NCBI GenBank assembly: GCA_014155875.1
Contig: JACEFZ010001371.1
Span: forward strand, 387,001-451,000
DNA: 64,000 nt
Reading direction: 5' to 3'
Source: Cepaea nemoralis
Taxonomy: Eukaryota; Mollusca; Gastropoda; Stylommatophora; Helicidae
Under the pieces are notes generated by a model. The model searched no databases, was not told the DNA's origin, and saw nothing but the letters and a program-made list of their open reading frames with translations. Each line of letters begins with the position of its first letter. The first letter of the stretch is position 1. Shown here in pieces: positions 44,664 to 57,642 of the stretch. The translations under genes and the position numbers were made by a program.

Positions 44664-44770
44664 ACTACTGAGCGTAATCTTGCCAAGAAATCAACAGACA
44701 GCTGAAAAATGCTGCTGTTGACAGCGATGTCCTGTAAAAGGATATGAAAATTAAAAAAAAAAAAAAGTAC
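44664..44770 (+). repeat. SINE-1 copy f, 3' part
   Basis: 'ctactgagcgtaatcttgcc', 'gctgctgttgacagcgatgt', 'cctgtaaaaggatatg' and poly-A. Confidence 0.75.
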
Positions 44771-44773
44771 TCC

Positions 44774-45046
44774 AAAGGCAAACTACTGAACTTAAACTTG
44801 CCTAGAATATCAACCTAGTGTTTTTTTTTCGCTCGCTCACTTTGAACCCAAGCGTATTCCCTACACACTACTTCTAGTAGTGGTGGACTGAATTTTGCTT
44901 CTGGATTAGCTTTCCCTATTAACAGTGTTCCTTGTCATCAGGCGAACCCACTCCGACTTCAGAGGTACTTGTAATATACGTCCCAAAGTCAAGTACGATT
45001 GGTCAACTGTTGATCCTAATGTCCTGCAAAGGACAGGACATGTCAC
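44774..45046. repeat. SINE-1 fragment interrupted by antisense SINE-2
   Basis: SINE-1 (+) reads 'ggcaaactactgaacttaaa' up to about 44,812 and resumes with 'gttgatcctaatgtcctgca' at about 45,013. Between them an antisense SINE-2 runs from poly-T to 'ccaaagtcaagtacgattgg'. Confidence 0.7.
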
Positions 45047-45124
45047 ATTTTTCTGATTGTGAAGAAAGCCAAGAATCAGTAGCCAGATCTGAGATGTGGT
45101 TAGGGTAAATGTGCAGGCACCATT

Positions 45125-45320
45125 TGTTGGGTTATGGGTGCCGCTGGCACAATAGTTAGCACGCTTGCTTTTCGCTTCGGTAGTCGTGCTTACCAATTCG
45201 TATTGAGTCTGTCATTTTAAAAACTATCATTTACTGCCTATATAGTACCTTGAGCCGGTCTCTCTGGTTGAGGGGTTACACCACTTTCTCCGTAATCACG
45301 TTTATCCACGCAGGGTCAGT
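45125..45320 (+). repeat. tRNA-like SINE heads
   Basis: 'gccgctggcacaatagttag' (45,129) and the SINE-1 head 'ccggtctctctggttgaggg' (45,255) are two separate partial heads. Confidence 0.5.
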
Positions 45321-46346
<1,026 letters not shown>

Positions 46347-47374
46347 GTCGGTGGACGTCGCACACGCCTAAGTAACTTTAGAAACGATTTGCACGACCTT
46401 GACATCTTAGATGCCCTGTTCGTGGTCGGTCAAGCATGAGTCAGTGCTGAAAACATGTCTGAACACGTTATGTCTGCATTCTACAGCATATTGTCGTAGT
46501 AAAATTGCCATGTCAGCAGTTGGCTATCTAGCTATAAACTAGCGTAAATTGGTTTAAACCAGCCTAAACTGGTTATGGCTATAACCATATCACGTGACTT
46601 GGTGTTATAAAACAGCCATATACCATGGCTAAGGCCTCATTCTATTGCTGACCACTGAAGAGAGCCATGCTCGAGAAGTTTACAGCCCACCGGAAAGACT
46701 AAAGCATCTTACAGAACACATGGCCTGCTCTGATCACAGAACCCACAACCCGCCGGCGAGACAGAAGAGAGTGAGTATCATAATTATTAATATGTCCCAG
46801 CCGACATGTTACCATTCGGCTCGAGCACCATATATCCCACGTGGCTACGTCATCAACCCAACTAGGCGTATATATCCCTTACCCGCTGGTTCAACATACA
46901 TAAATTTTTCTTATTTTGTAAAAATCTAAATTATAAAACGGCTTTCTCAATTTTTAGAACCGCTGTTTTCTGTGTACAACGTTAGCTGACCAAACCTGAT
47001 GTTAATTACTGATAAACACACACCACTTGGAGCCTCTCGCCGTGCCAAGCTAGTCACCGTTAATCTCGCGCAGCGATCAAAACTATGCGGGGTCATGCCA
47101 CATGGCGCTAATCAGATATTGCCTCGGCGTTCAAGCGAGGGAGTCAAACGAAGGAATTTTTTGCAACGTGGCATGAAGTGTAGTTAAAACTTTAGAAAGA
47201 ATATAGTAATATACGGCTGTTTTTTTTGACAAGGTTGTTTGTTTGTTCGTTTGTTCGTTTGTTTGTTTATTTGTTTACTGTGGGTGATACATGGAGGTGT
47301 AAATAATATGAATCTAGAACCACTGTGTTGGCACACACATAGTCTATTTACACATATGACCATCTCATTTCTTT
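46347..47374. other. Unassigned, with a possible core promoter
   Basis: TTATAAAA at about 46,604 is followed by a short frame and an 'agagagtgagt' donor-like site at 46,766. This could be an LTR or promoter, but I find no second copy or coding region. (TTTG)n lies at 47,233-47,273. Confidence 0.3.
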
Positions 47375-48130
47375 ATATTCAGTATCAAGTGCCATGTCGA
47401 CTAGCGCACGCAGGTAACCACGGCTTTCTGTAGCAGCGGAAACGAATTATAATATAGCGGTGTAATGCAATCTATGCCATAACGGTAGTAATCAAAGCTA
47501 GGTTATTTCTAGGTTCTAGATTTATCATCAGCATGTGTCGTGTCGACTAGCTCAGGCAGGCCACCACGGCTCTCTGTAGCATCGGAAACCCATCATTCTT
47601 TTGGTATATGTAAATCTTGGTCAGCTTGCCAGTGATTTCTGAACGACCCGACATTCGTGTCAATCGCCCTATGTGTCTTCTGCGTTGTGTTTAATACCTC
47701 TGACCTTTATAGCATTGTAATTAAGCGCTCATCATGTGATAGGAGTGTGTGCGTGTGTGGGTGTACTGCCGAGTGCGTGCGTGGGTGTGCTATCAATTAC
47801 AGGACATCGCAGTCTACCTCATTATTCTATGGATTGTCAGCCGACCTGGTGCAAGTTTGCGATTCTCATTTTGAATGAACGACAACCATGTCATGTGCGT
47901 GTGAAGAGGGTGTATCAACAGCTAGTTGTCTATCTATTACAGGACGTCGTAATCAACACCATCATTCTTTTTGTGGTTGTAAATTCTCGGTAAGGTTGGT
48001 CAATGCATTTACAGGGCATCGCACTCGTGTCAGGCGCTCTGCGGCCAACTTGACTGCCGCTGTGTGGTTTTGTGTCTAATAGCTCTGTCAATTATAGTAT
48101 TTGTAATGTAAGCGGTCATCATGGTAAGCT
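47375..48130. repeat. Diverged direct duplication, about 390-bp period
   Basis: 47,570-47,740 and 47,955-48,125 share the order 'catcattctttt', 'ctcgtgtcaggcgct' / 'ttcgtgtcaatcgcc', 'gtgtttaatacctctg' / 'gtgtctaatagctctg' and 'gcgctcatcatg' / 'gcggtcatcatg'. 'ccatgtcgactagc' also occurs twice just upstream. Confidence 0.5.
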
Positions 48131-48740
48131 CACATGTATCTTTCGCTTGCTATTACAGATTGAAACTACTAAAACCGAGGGAAAGTTAAAGCGACAGCAC
48201 CGAAGACAACACCAGAAAAAAACCGAAGGAATGGACCGCTCGTAAGGTAAACATCTAATACTGTATCACCATCATCATCGTCTCATCACCATAATGACGT
48301 CTACCGTTGGTGTATAGCGGAGACATGAAAACCATCATCGTCTCTTGCGGTGGTGTGTGTGTGTGAGCGGTAGAGGGAGACAGACAGACAGGTAGAGGAA
48401 GAGAGTGGTCTAGAGAGACAGAGAGAGAGCGAGGTAGAGGAAGAATGTGGGTGTGGTATATCCCTTACAATATGATAACTATCTCCCTTACTATCTTGCT
48501 AGCTGTCTACCGCTGCTGTCGCACGCTACCTATCATGCTTTATGTATATCAGACATTAAAAAGAATGTGTCATATTCTATGTAATATTACAATGTATGTG
48601 CTATATGGAGCCTATAATTCTTTCTACAGATTTACACTGTCTACAACAGACAAAAGAGTGGTCAACTGAGAACTACTTAAAAACGAAAAGTCAACCATAC
48701 AACAAGGTATGTATGCTATCGGTCTCTCGGTGCTCTGTGA
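48131..48740. other. Unassigned, GA-rich; possible left end of the Polinton
   Basis: A GA-rich stretch at 48,350-48,445 precedes a hydrophobic 74-codon frame (48,445-48,669) of unknown meaning. The Polinton left terminus may be in this region. It cannot be fixed without the right terminus. Confidence 0.3.
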
Positions 48741-49043
48741 TATGGGTCATAAGTAGTATAGCAGGCGCTAACTAAGTCAGAAAATATGGGTCACTCCCTA
48801 AAGGTCTTAGGTTGCTATATAAAGAATCTATAATATAAATAGTGTTACAGAGCCTGTAGTAGTATAACAAGCCCTAACTATGTTAGAAAGCCGGTGCCGC
48901 TTCAGTAAGGTCATATTTTACTATATAAATGATCTATAATATAAAATAGTGTTATGGGTCATAAGTAGTATGTGCTGTCTTACCTAAGTGAGAAATCAGG
49001 AGCCACTGCCGTGTAGTCATGTTTTATTATATAAAAGATCTAC
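48741..49043 (+). repeat. Three 106-bp tandem units upstream of polB, each with a TATA-like box
   Basis: Units start at 48,741, 48,847 and 48,953. Each has 'gtcataagtagtat'-like sequence, a 'ctaac/ctaag...gtcagaaa' block and TATATAAA followed by 'gatctataatataaa'. They lie about 0.4-0.7 kb before the polymerase start. Confidence 0.8.
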
Positions 49044-49290
49044 CAGCAAAAGTATGAAATACCCATTCATTAATAGTACTACACGTCATGTCACATTCCA
49101 AATTTTTGGTATATCTTAGTGAAGTAATTGTATATAACCATATAAGCAAAATAATGGGTGTAACCGTTTTGTTAAATATCTTTTCTCCACAGCTGATTGA
49201 CTTCCCACACATATACGTGTAAAAGAAGATATTGCTCATTGTAACCTTTGGAGCAACACACACACAAGACGTCATATAATACGCGAGAAA

Positions 49291-49344
49291 TAGGGTGGAA
49301 AGTCTACTATTGTGTACTAGGGTGGAAAGTCTACTATTGTGTAT
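49291..49344 (+). repeat. 27-bp direct repeat, two perfect-but-last-base units
   Basis: 'tagggtggaaagtctactat' plus 'tgtgtac/t' at 49,291-49,317 and 49,318-49,344, about 115 bp before the polymerase ATG. Confidence 0.9.
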
Positions 49345-50246
49345 ACTGCCAGAATCCAGACAATACTTAAGACGACCGAAAGTGCTCTACTGCTATATCT
49401 ATCACCGCTTTTATTGTCTCAGCTGCACAATCATCAATTACGACTCCTTACTCTACTATGGCCTTTATTCAGAAATCTGTCTTTCTCTGTCCTATCTGTG
49501 GTAAAGAATACACTAAAAAAAAACAATCTTACTCGCCACAATAAGACAGCGCACACTACCACAATGCACACATGTCAGATCTGTGGCAACTTATACTTAT
49601 GTAAAAACACATCAGCAGACATCACCCTCAACATCTAGTACTACAGCATCAAACACTACACCATCAACATCAGACACTAAAGCGCGTAAAAGAAAAGCAC
49701 CAGCAGACACACAATCAACTAAAACACCTAAACTTGATCACGTGGTAACAGAGGAAGCTGTCGTAGTTGACGAAGTATATGAAGAACTAAAGACCATAGA
49801 CATCATCCGCGACGAGAAAGTCCAGCAGAAATATAGAGACGTCTGACCCTATCTTAAGACACATCAGAACATCCACAAATACGTGTTGACCTACAATTTT
49901 TTTCATCGACCAGACTCAACACAACCAATTGACTGGACCGAGACCTTAAGACTAATATTTACTAGTCAGACATGTCAGTTTAAGGTTAATTATTCTCATC
50001 ACATGATTTTACGACTTAAGGAGACAGACGAACTTAGGTTTTTCCATTCTTCATCAAACAATGCATGCGAAATTGAGGTCCCCCACCTAGTTAACCACGA
50101 AAAAGACTTTGACGAGTTTATAGAAATAGTTCAGGACAGTGACATGTTTAACTACGCCCTACACAACAGACCTGATACTAAGTACATGGTAGAGACAATC
50201 CCCGCGACTAGATTTTATATATATCACATAAATGAGCACCCAATAG

Positions 50247-50386
50247 AGAGGAAAATACCTGGATGGCTTGGCCACATGGCATGGACGAGACAGGAACACT
50301 GAGCTGATCCACGACTCTGGTGATCGAGTGAAATGGCGAATCATGACCGCCCACGCTTTCCAGCATGGCACATGATTGATTGATTG
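50247..50386 (+). mobile_element. LINE-E 3' end inserted in polB
   Basis: 140 bp matching the last part of LINE-E ('tggatggcttggccacatgg', 'gctgatccacgactctg') with a TGATTGATTG tail. AATAG lies at 50,242-50,246 and 50,387-50,391. The polB frame is continuous across the site when the insert and one AATAG are left out. Confidence 0.82.
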
Positions 50387-50805
50387 AATAGGTTGTTGTG
50401 TAGAGGACTCACCTGACAACATAAGACACAATCACGGCATCAATATTTTACAGCATGTCTCTAGGTCACAGCCATACACTGACATGTTCTGCTTTTTCCG
50501 ATGTCTGGCGGTATTCAAAGGGAAATCTGTTAGGGATCTTAGGAAACCGACACACCGTTTAGCAAACAAGTGGCAGACATATCAAAAGATAGAGTCACAA
50601 GACAACTTCCCGGGGGTTAGACTTATTGACATGCCGGCAATAGAAAATTGCTTTGGGGTAAATGTAGATATTTTTTAGTTCAATGAGACCCAGGTCTTGG
50701 TCCCCAAACTTAGTAGTAGTGGGAAATATCCTAAAATTTTGCGGGTGCTGTTGTATAAGGATCATTTCATGTATATCAATAATTTTGATAGAGTAGCCAA
50801 GTCAT

Positions 50806-50983
50806 AACAACTGGAAAGATCGAGGGGAAGAGAGGCATAGGTAGACCAAGAGAAGTGATGCTGGATGGATTGAGACGGTGGCATGGAGGAATATCAGCAG
50901 CAGAGTTGATCCAGAAAACCAAAGACAGATCTGTGGAGAGCCATGAACGCCTATGCCAGCCGGCACGGCACTTGATGATGATG
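50806..50983 (+). mobile_element. LINE-F 3' end inserted in polB
   Basis: 178 bp: 'aacaactggaaagatcgagg' through 'gtagaccaagagaagtgatg' to a TGATGATGATG tail. Exact 11-bp duplication AGCCAAGTCAT at 50,795-50,805 and 50,984-50,994. The polB frame resumes at the same codon on the far side, within a Cys-x2-Cys motif region. Confidence 0.92.
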
Positions 50984-53958
50984 AGCCAAGTCATTCGGGT
51001 GTAGTGAGTGTGGGAAATTGTGGAATGTGTTCTGGGAGATGGATAGACATACCCAGAGCTGTAATGGGGGAATAACTGTTAACAGTTATAAAGGAGGTGT
51101 GTACTCCGTGACTGAGACTGTATGGGAAGCCATCAGTTCATTGGGGGTCAAGGTGGATACTGATTACATCTACCCCTATAGAGAGGCATATGAATTATGA
51201 AGGCGTACTTTGTGAAAAGTAATTTACCAGGGAAACCAAGTCCACCAAATTTTTAGGAAAACATGTCCCCCCTTAGTTGGTCAATAGCCTCTAATGTCCC
51301 TGGTTTCACAGACCCGTCTGCCACATCACAGCGGGTGATCCTCAGCACTTGGCGAGGCAGATGGTTGACTATCTGACACAAATCGCTGATGCAGCGTATA
51401 CCGAATTACGGAAAGAGCATGATTGGGTGTATACAGCCTTAGAGGCTATAAATGAACACAAGCTAGTGGCTAGGATAGACGAGTACCTTCGTGAGTTGCC
51501 GGTCCTGTGGTTCAACTCAGGGCGGTATGACATTAACTTAGTGAAGCCTTATCTGATAGAGTCCTTCATCTCTGCCACTGATGACCCTTTTAACTACGTA
51601 TTGAAAAGGGATAATATTTTAATGGCCATATCCACCAAAAAGCTTAGATTTCTAGACATTGTTAACTACCTAGCCCCGGGATTTAGTTATTCCAAATATT
51701 TAGAGGCGTATGACATCAAAGAGACGAAGGGGGTGTTTTACTACGAGTATACCACCTCCTTGGATAGACTAGAGGAGACTCGCTTGCCTCCACAAGAGAC
51801 ATTTCATTCGCAGCTGAAAAACTCCAATATTTCAGTTACCGAATACGATGAATGCCAACGAGTATGGAGCGAGAACCATATGTCGACACTGGCAGACTTT
51901 TTGCGCTGGTACAATAATAAGGATGTAAAACCTTTTATTGGGGCATTAGATAAACATGTGGAATTTTACAAAGGGTTAGGTGTAGATATTTTCAAGGATG
52001 CTATTTCTGTCCCCGGGGTGACCCTTAGGTATTTGTTTAAAACTGTACCTAAAAACAACTACTTTACCCTGTGCTCCAATAAGGAGAGTGAGCTGCACAC
52101 GCAAATTAGACAAAATATTGTAGGGGGCCCCTCGATCATATATCATAGGTTATCATGAGGTAGGTAAGACTAGGATTCGAGGGGGTAAGCTAGTTGAGAG
52201 TGTGAAAGGGTACGATGCTAACGCTCTATACCTTGTGGGCTTTGACACAGAACATGCCAACGGGTTTTCCTGTGATACGAAATGCAGAAGATGGGTTCAA
52301 ACCCCATAAAACCAGAGTTTATATCGTCCAGTGCAGAGAGTGGTTGGCATGGGTAGAACATTCGCTAGGCATAGAACTAAAATCCCAGTTTAATGGGCGG
52401 GAGATGTCCCTAGGAGAAAGACACATCAGAGTTGATGGCTGGGACAAAAAGGATCGAACCGTCTACCAGTTTCACTGGTGCTTATTCCACGGGCATGAAA
52501 ACTGTGTGCTGACCCGTGGTCATGATGTTAACCCGGTGAGCCAGAAACCGTTGGCTGAACTGTATGCCAACACGCGTGAATTCGCAAGTATCTGAAAGAA
52601 GAGGTTAACGTCACGGTCGTGGAGATGTGGGAATGTGAGTGGCAGAGTCTCAAAAAGACTAATAGCGCCATTAAGAGCTTCATAAAAACCACATTCCCAT
52701 ATGTCGCACCCTGGCATCGTTACGAGGCCATAGACCACGAAAAGATCATAAAGGCTGTTAAAAACGAGACTTTGTTTGGTTTAATAGAGTGTGACATCCA
52801 CGTACCAGACAAGTATAAAGAGCTATTTTCAGAGATGACCCCCATCTTTAAAACATTGATGTGTCTAGAGCCGACATTGGAGAACTCACGAGGAAGTATG
52901 CTGAGACCCATAAGCTGTTGAACGGCTCACGTCGGACTCTGATAGGTAGCTATCTAGGGGAAAAGATCCTATTGGCCACACCATTGTTAAAATGGTATCT
53001 GACCCATGGTTTAGAGGTCACCAAAATATATAAAATCATCGAGTACAAGCCTGAGAAGTGTTTTGAAAGGTTTGGAAAAGAGGTGTCTGATGCCAGACGT
53101 GAGGATGATGTGAATACGGCCTACACTATTAAGGCCGAGACAATGAAACTATTGGGAAACGCAGCCTATGGTAAAACGTTAACCAACAAGGCCAAGCACA
53201 CCAATGTTTCATATTGTCGCGGGGCTGGCACATCAAAGATGGCCAATCAACCTCTGTTTAAGAAGATGACCATGTTGTCAGATGATGTGTTTGAGGTAGA
53301 GTCTCTAAAATTGACCACCTTTTGGAATCTACCCCAGCAAATAGGCTTCTTTGTGTACCAGTACGCAAAGCTTCGCATGCTATAATTTTATTATGACTTT
53401 TTAGATAGGTTTATAGCGAGGGGTAATTTTCAGTTGTGTGAGATGGACACAGACACTCTCTATTTACCTCTTAGCACACCGATCCTAGCACAGGCCGTCA
53501 GACCGGAGCTTCAGGAGGAATTTTATAGAGTCTACAGCTCCTGGTTCCCGGCTGAGGTCAGTGATAACCATCAACGGGATTTTATTAGGAGTAGTGGAGA
53601 TTTACCAGTCTGTGATGCGTGTAAGGCTAAGCGAGTCTTCGATAAAAGAACCCCTGGGGTATTTAAGTTAGAGTATGAGGGAATGGTCACCTTATACAGC
53701 AAGACCTATCACTGCTTTGGATACTATACCAAGACCAGCACGAAAGGGCTGACAAAACAACACAACACACATCTAGACAGAGAAGTCTTTCTAAATGTAC
53801 TTGACACCCAGACAGCGACTGAAGGGACAAATATAGGTTTTAAGACACAGGATTCCTCTGTGTACACGTATCATCAACACAGAGAGGCTTTATCATACTT
53901 CTACATCAAAAGAAAAGTACACGCAGACAATTGTTCAACATCACCCCTAGATATATAA

Positions 53959-54189
53959 GTGTAAATATGTATCATAATATGTAAATACGCCTTTTCCGCT
54001 TTTCCCACTACTTTTTCTAGTTCTGTTCTATTATTATTGTGGTGTACTGTGAAAATAAAAGACTCAATGTGTGTGTGCTTTCCTTGTGACTTGTCTATAT
54101 CATTGAAAACATAAAAGACTGTCCTCGATGTGTAAAGTCACATGTTTTCATTAAGTGCTATTGAAAATAAATTATTGAATATTATGCAA
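53959..54189 (+). terminator. polB 3' flank with poly-A signal
   Basis: An AATAAA lies at about 54,053, some 95 nt after the polB stop, in AT-rich sequence. This fits the end of the polymerase transcript. Confidence 0.45.
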
Positions 54190-55339
54190 TCGAGAAAAAT
54201 TGGGAATATAAAAGAGATCTCCATAACATTTTTGTGGATTTTAAAAAGGCTTATGATAGTGTCCATAGGAATAGTCTATGGAATGCTATATAGGAATTTG
54301 GAATACCAAGGAAGTTAATCAACATGACCAGACTATGCATGGAAGATACTTATAATATAGTAACATATAAAGGCAGGAAATCAGACCCCTTCCAAATAAC
54401 ATCTGGTTTGAAACAGGGTGATGCACTATCGCCGCTACTCTTCAATCTGGCTCTAGAGAAAGTTGTAAGGAAGGTAAAGGAGGAATGTGATATTGGAGAA
54501 ACATCCAAGCTGCTTGGTTATGCAGATGATATAGATATTATAGGGACAAAGTGAACAAAAGACATTGGAAATATTGACTCACTTAAAGGAAAAAGCCCAA
54601 CAGATGGGGCTGGTTATCAACCAAGATAAGACAGAATATATGGTAATTTCAAGAGACGGAATGGCTAAAAACTCTGGCCACATACAAATAGATAATATGA
54701 CCATTAAAAGAACGGAAACATACAAATACCTGGGTACAATCTTCAACTGCTCCAACATCATAAGGGAAGAAATACAAACTAGAATCAACTCTGGAAATAA
54801 GATATACTATGCACTACAACATCTACTAAAATCAAAGGCGCTATCTCGTAACACCAAAATCACAATATACAAAACACTGATCAGACCAGTTGTGCTGTAT
54901 GGCTCTGAAACCTGGAGTACAACAAAGGAGACGAAGCCTTGTTACAAACCTTTGAGAACAAAATTTTAAGACGCATCTTTGGACCCATTAGGGATACACA
55001 AAGTGGAGAGTGGAAAAGAAGAAGTAACAAAGACATTTATGATCTGTTTAAGTCCCCGCTAATCACTGGTATCATGAAGGCTAATAGACTACAATGGCTG
55101 GGGCATATAGAAAGAATGGAAGATAATAGGGAAACAAAACCCGCTTACACTCAGGAAATAAATGACCGTAGACCCCGAGGTAGACCAAGAAGGCGGTGGA
55201 GAGATAATACATATACAGATCTACAAGCACTTGGAATCAACGACTGGCAAGAGAAGGTCCACCAGAGAGACGAATGGAGACGGATTGTATCTGCAGCAAA
55301 GAACCTCAATGGCTCGGAATGCTGAAGAAGAAGAAGAAG
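54190..55339 (+). mobile_element. LINE-A copy 2, 5'-truncated, downstream of polB
   Basis: ATGCAA flanks it at 54,184-54,189 and 55,340-55,345. The frame opens with [14 protein letters not shown], has a stop at 54,291, then [30 protein letters not shown], a break at 54,550, [11 protein letters not shown], a break at 54,960, then [29 protein letters not shown] and the natural end LNGSEC. The tail is (GAA)5. The sequence is almost identical to copy 1 at 7,888-10,306. Confidence 0.92.
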
Positions 55340-55345
55340 ATGCAA

Positions 55346-55672
55346 ACGAAAATTTATTAATGGAAAGAATAAAAGTTATGAAACGAAAAAATATTTTGTT
55401 TTGTTGGTTTATTCAGTAGAATACTTGTCATGTTTTTCTTTTGTTTTTTTTCTCGTATTTCTTGCTTATTCGTGTTGTCATCTTTCACGCTGTGCGAGGT
55501 TGTTTCTTCATGTTGACTGTAGCTGTGGAATATACTATGAAAAAACAAATGATCTGCCAGAGGCAGCACAGAAAACACCACATAGAAACAAACCAAGATA
55601 ACGCAAATTTTCTTTTTTCTTCATTTTTATTCTTAAAACTTTATACATATTGATTCTTCACATAATTGTCTC
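55346..55672. other. AT-rich spacer
   Basis: T-rich sequence between the LINE-A copy and the next minus-strand frame. No feature recognised. Confidence 0.35.
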
Positions 55673-56383
55673 CTATGGGCTGTCATCTGAACTTGGTGAA
55701 CACACATCTGACTGTCTGATACACATCTGGGGCTGATCACACATCTGTGATTGGCCACACATCTGAGGTGCATCACACATCTTGGGTTGATCACACGTTT
55801 GCTTGGATAGAGTCATTTGACTTGGGTATCTTAGTTTATTGCCCTTTTTGACTTGGACTGTCTTTCTTCGGTTAGTGTCTTGTTTACTGACTGTAACAGG
55901 TTGCTGACTGAGTCTATCAAAGACAGTTAGGATCTCGCGATGCAGAGCTATCAGCTGTTCATATTCTTGATGTCTCAGTGGGACAGGAAACCTGTTCTCA
56001 GATTCACCAAAGAATCGCCGGATGTGTAACGTAGTCGATCCTCTGTAGGTGTAAACTGGTTACAGCGTCTCAGCTGCATTACGTATGGCATGACTAGGCG
56101 ACGTAATAACCGATCGTTGAAGCATTGTTTGCTTGAAAAAGGTTGGAGAATGCTGGTCATGCTCGCCCCACGACTTTTCATCAAGATGAAATAGATAGCG
56201 TAGAGACCACAGGCGTCGCTTAACACATCTTGTAAGACACGGGTATTTGTCACGAAAAATAAACTTGCTAGTTTCGATCGATGACAAAAGGAGACATTCG
56301 TCGGCACAAACAGGCAACCCTTTGATGTGCATAGACGGAGGAACAAAAATACGACGCGTTACAATGTCTACACCGGTCGGCAT
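55673..56383 (-). pseudogene. Uncharacterised Polinton-region ORF, one internal stop
   Basis: From ATG at 56,383 to TAG at 55,673 is 237 codons in one frame, broken only by a TAA at 56,060-56,062. The N-terminal part is basic and hydrophobic (KFIFRDKYPCLTRCVKRRLW, SLRYLFHLDEKSWGEHD). The C-terminal part has at least four imperfect MCDQPQ/MCGQSQ units, a Cys-Met-Gln repeat visible in the DNA at 55,700-55,790. I do not recognise the family. The same orientation as the structural block and the near-intact frame suggest it is an element gene. Confidence 0.55.
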
Positions 56384-56637
56384 TTTGTTAACAAGTTGTT
56401 GCTCGAGAAACGTACAATGGCTCCATCCGTCTATAAGGCGGGAGTCAGCCTTTGAAGTGATAGACGGAATGTCTGGCCAGACGTCGGATGGAGTCTTGTG
56501 ATGTGGAGAAGGTCTCTAGATCACAGACAGGAGACAATTTCCCAGATGAAAGGGGACACCAGCCAGATGTTCACATTGAGTTGGGAAAAATACAGAGAAA
56601 AACAACTTCTCGACGCCTCTGCGTCTAGACAATTTGG
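56384..56637. other. Unassigned
   Basis: No feature recognised. Confidence 0.35.
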
Positions 56638-56720
56638 TGACGTCACGCAAGCCCGATATAAAACCAGTTGAAATAAACAAGTTGCGTTAGTCGACCAAGA
56701 TTTCTGAAGTTTTAAGGATC
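56638..56720 (+). promoter_or_regulatory. CRE plus TATA, possible promoter
   Basis: TGACGTCA at 56,639-56,646 is followed by GATATAAAAC at about 56,656-56,665. This CRE-TATA spacing is typical of strong Pol II promoters. Only a short frame follows on the plus strand, so the transcript may be non-coding or the match accidental. Confidence 0.4.
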
Positions 56721-57560
56721 GGTGCAGTTTCCGAGTTGTGTTCAATGAAAGAAACTATAGTGTCAAATTGTTGATATTTATCGGCGGACATAGATCCAGT
56801 CTGTGATTGCATAGTTTCAATCAGCAACCGGAATAGGCATATGGTATTCTATTAATCATATCTAACTTAGAGTATGATTAGGAATAGAGTACAGTACTGT
56901 GCGGTGATATAATGTATTATAGGTGTGGTGATATAGTGTATTATAGGTGTGGTGATAGAATGTTCTATAAGTGCGGTGCTAGAAAGTATCATAGGAGCGT
57001 CGGCACTAGTATCCTATTGTGTGGCTTTAACTAGCTTGTGTGATATATCATTTTACTCAGGGAGTTGAGGACAATGTAGTGGGATAATAATTAGAGAGAT
57101 TGAGGATGGTTGGGAGGGAGGAGGGGAAGGTGAAATGGTAGGATCTTCCAGTAGGGCATCTGCTGGGTTTCTACCCGTTCCTTTATTCTTTCCTGGTGTT
57201 GCCATGTCTCAGACCATGTGATGAGCTATTTGGCCATATGACAGAGATCGGATCTCTGTTGTAGATCTGAGTGCTGCTATTGGCCTACACTCACCTAATT
57301 CCGGCCAGGATTGAGTTGCTTTCACCATAGTATTCTCTACTCAACAGGTTCCACGTAGGTGTGCTATGATATTCAACAGTGAAGCTAGAACACAGTTTAG
57401 AAGATGATGGCTCAGGATTTGAAGACAGAAGTTGCTGAGAGGCCTCTACATTGGGCTTATACCCAAGTTGGTCTGCGGGAACCTGGCTTCTGCTGAGCAG
57501 GACATGCTGATGATACTTATGATTTAGCAAGTGATAGTTGTATCACTGAACAGTCAGAAC
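56721..57560. other. Unassigned, with short tandem repeats
   Basis: 'gtgcggtgatataatgtatt' and 'ataggtgtggtgatag' repeat about four times at 56,895-56,990. No gene recognised. Confidence 0.4.

Positions 57561-57640
<80 letters not shown>
57561..57640. repeat. (AT)n microsatellite
   Basis: About 80 bp of TA. Confidence 0.95.

Positions 57641-57642
<2 letters not shown>

Larger units (their letters stand above)
49458..53958 (+). pseudogene. Protein-primed family B DNA polymerase (Polinton polB), broken
   Basis: The start ATGGCCTTTATTCAG leads into a zinc finger (CPICGKEYTKK; the His half follows a frameshift at the A-run near 49,520). An N-terminal region then ends at 50,246. Exonuclease: WFNSGRYDINLVK (51,520-51,560) and RFLDIVNYLAPG (51,650). 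Palm motif A: GYDANALYL (about 52,209-52,235). Motif B: KLLGNAAYGKT (about 53,147). Motif C: MDTDTLYL (about 53,441), with both Asp kept. It ends in PLDI and TAA at 53,956-53,958, a natural family C-terminus. Breaks are several frameshifts (near 49,520, 51,200, 52,160, 52,595 and 52,860), stops such as TAG at 50,676, and two LINE pieces. In an intact element it would replicate linear DNA from a protein primer. Confidence 0.92.
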
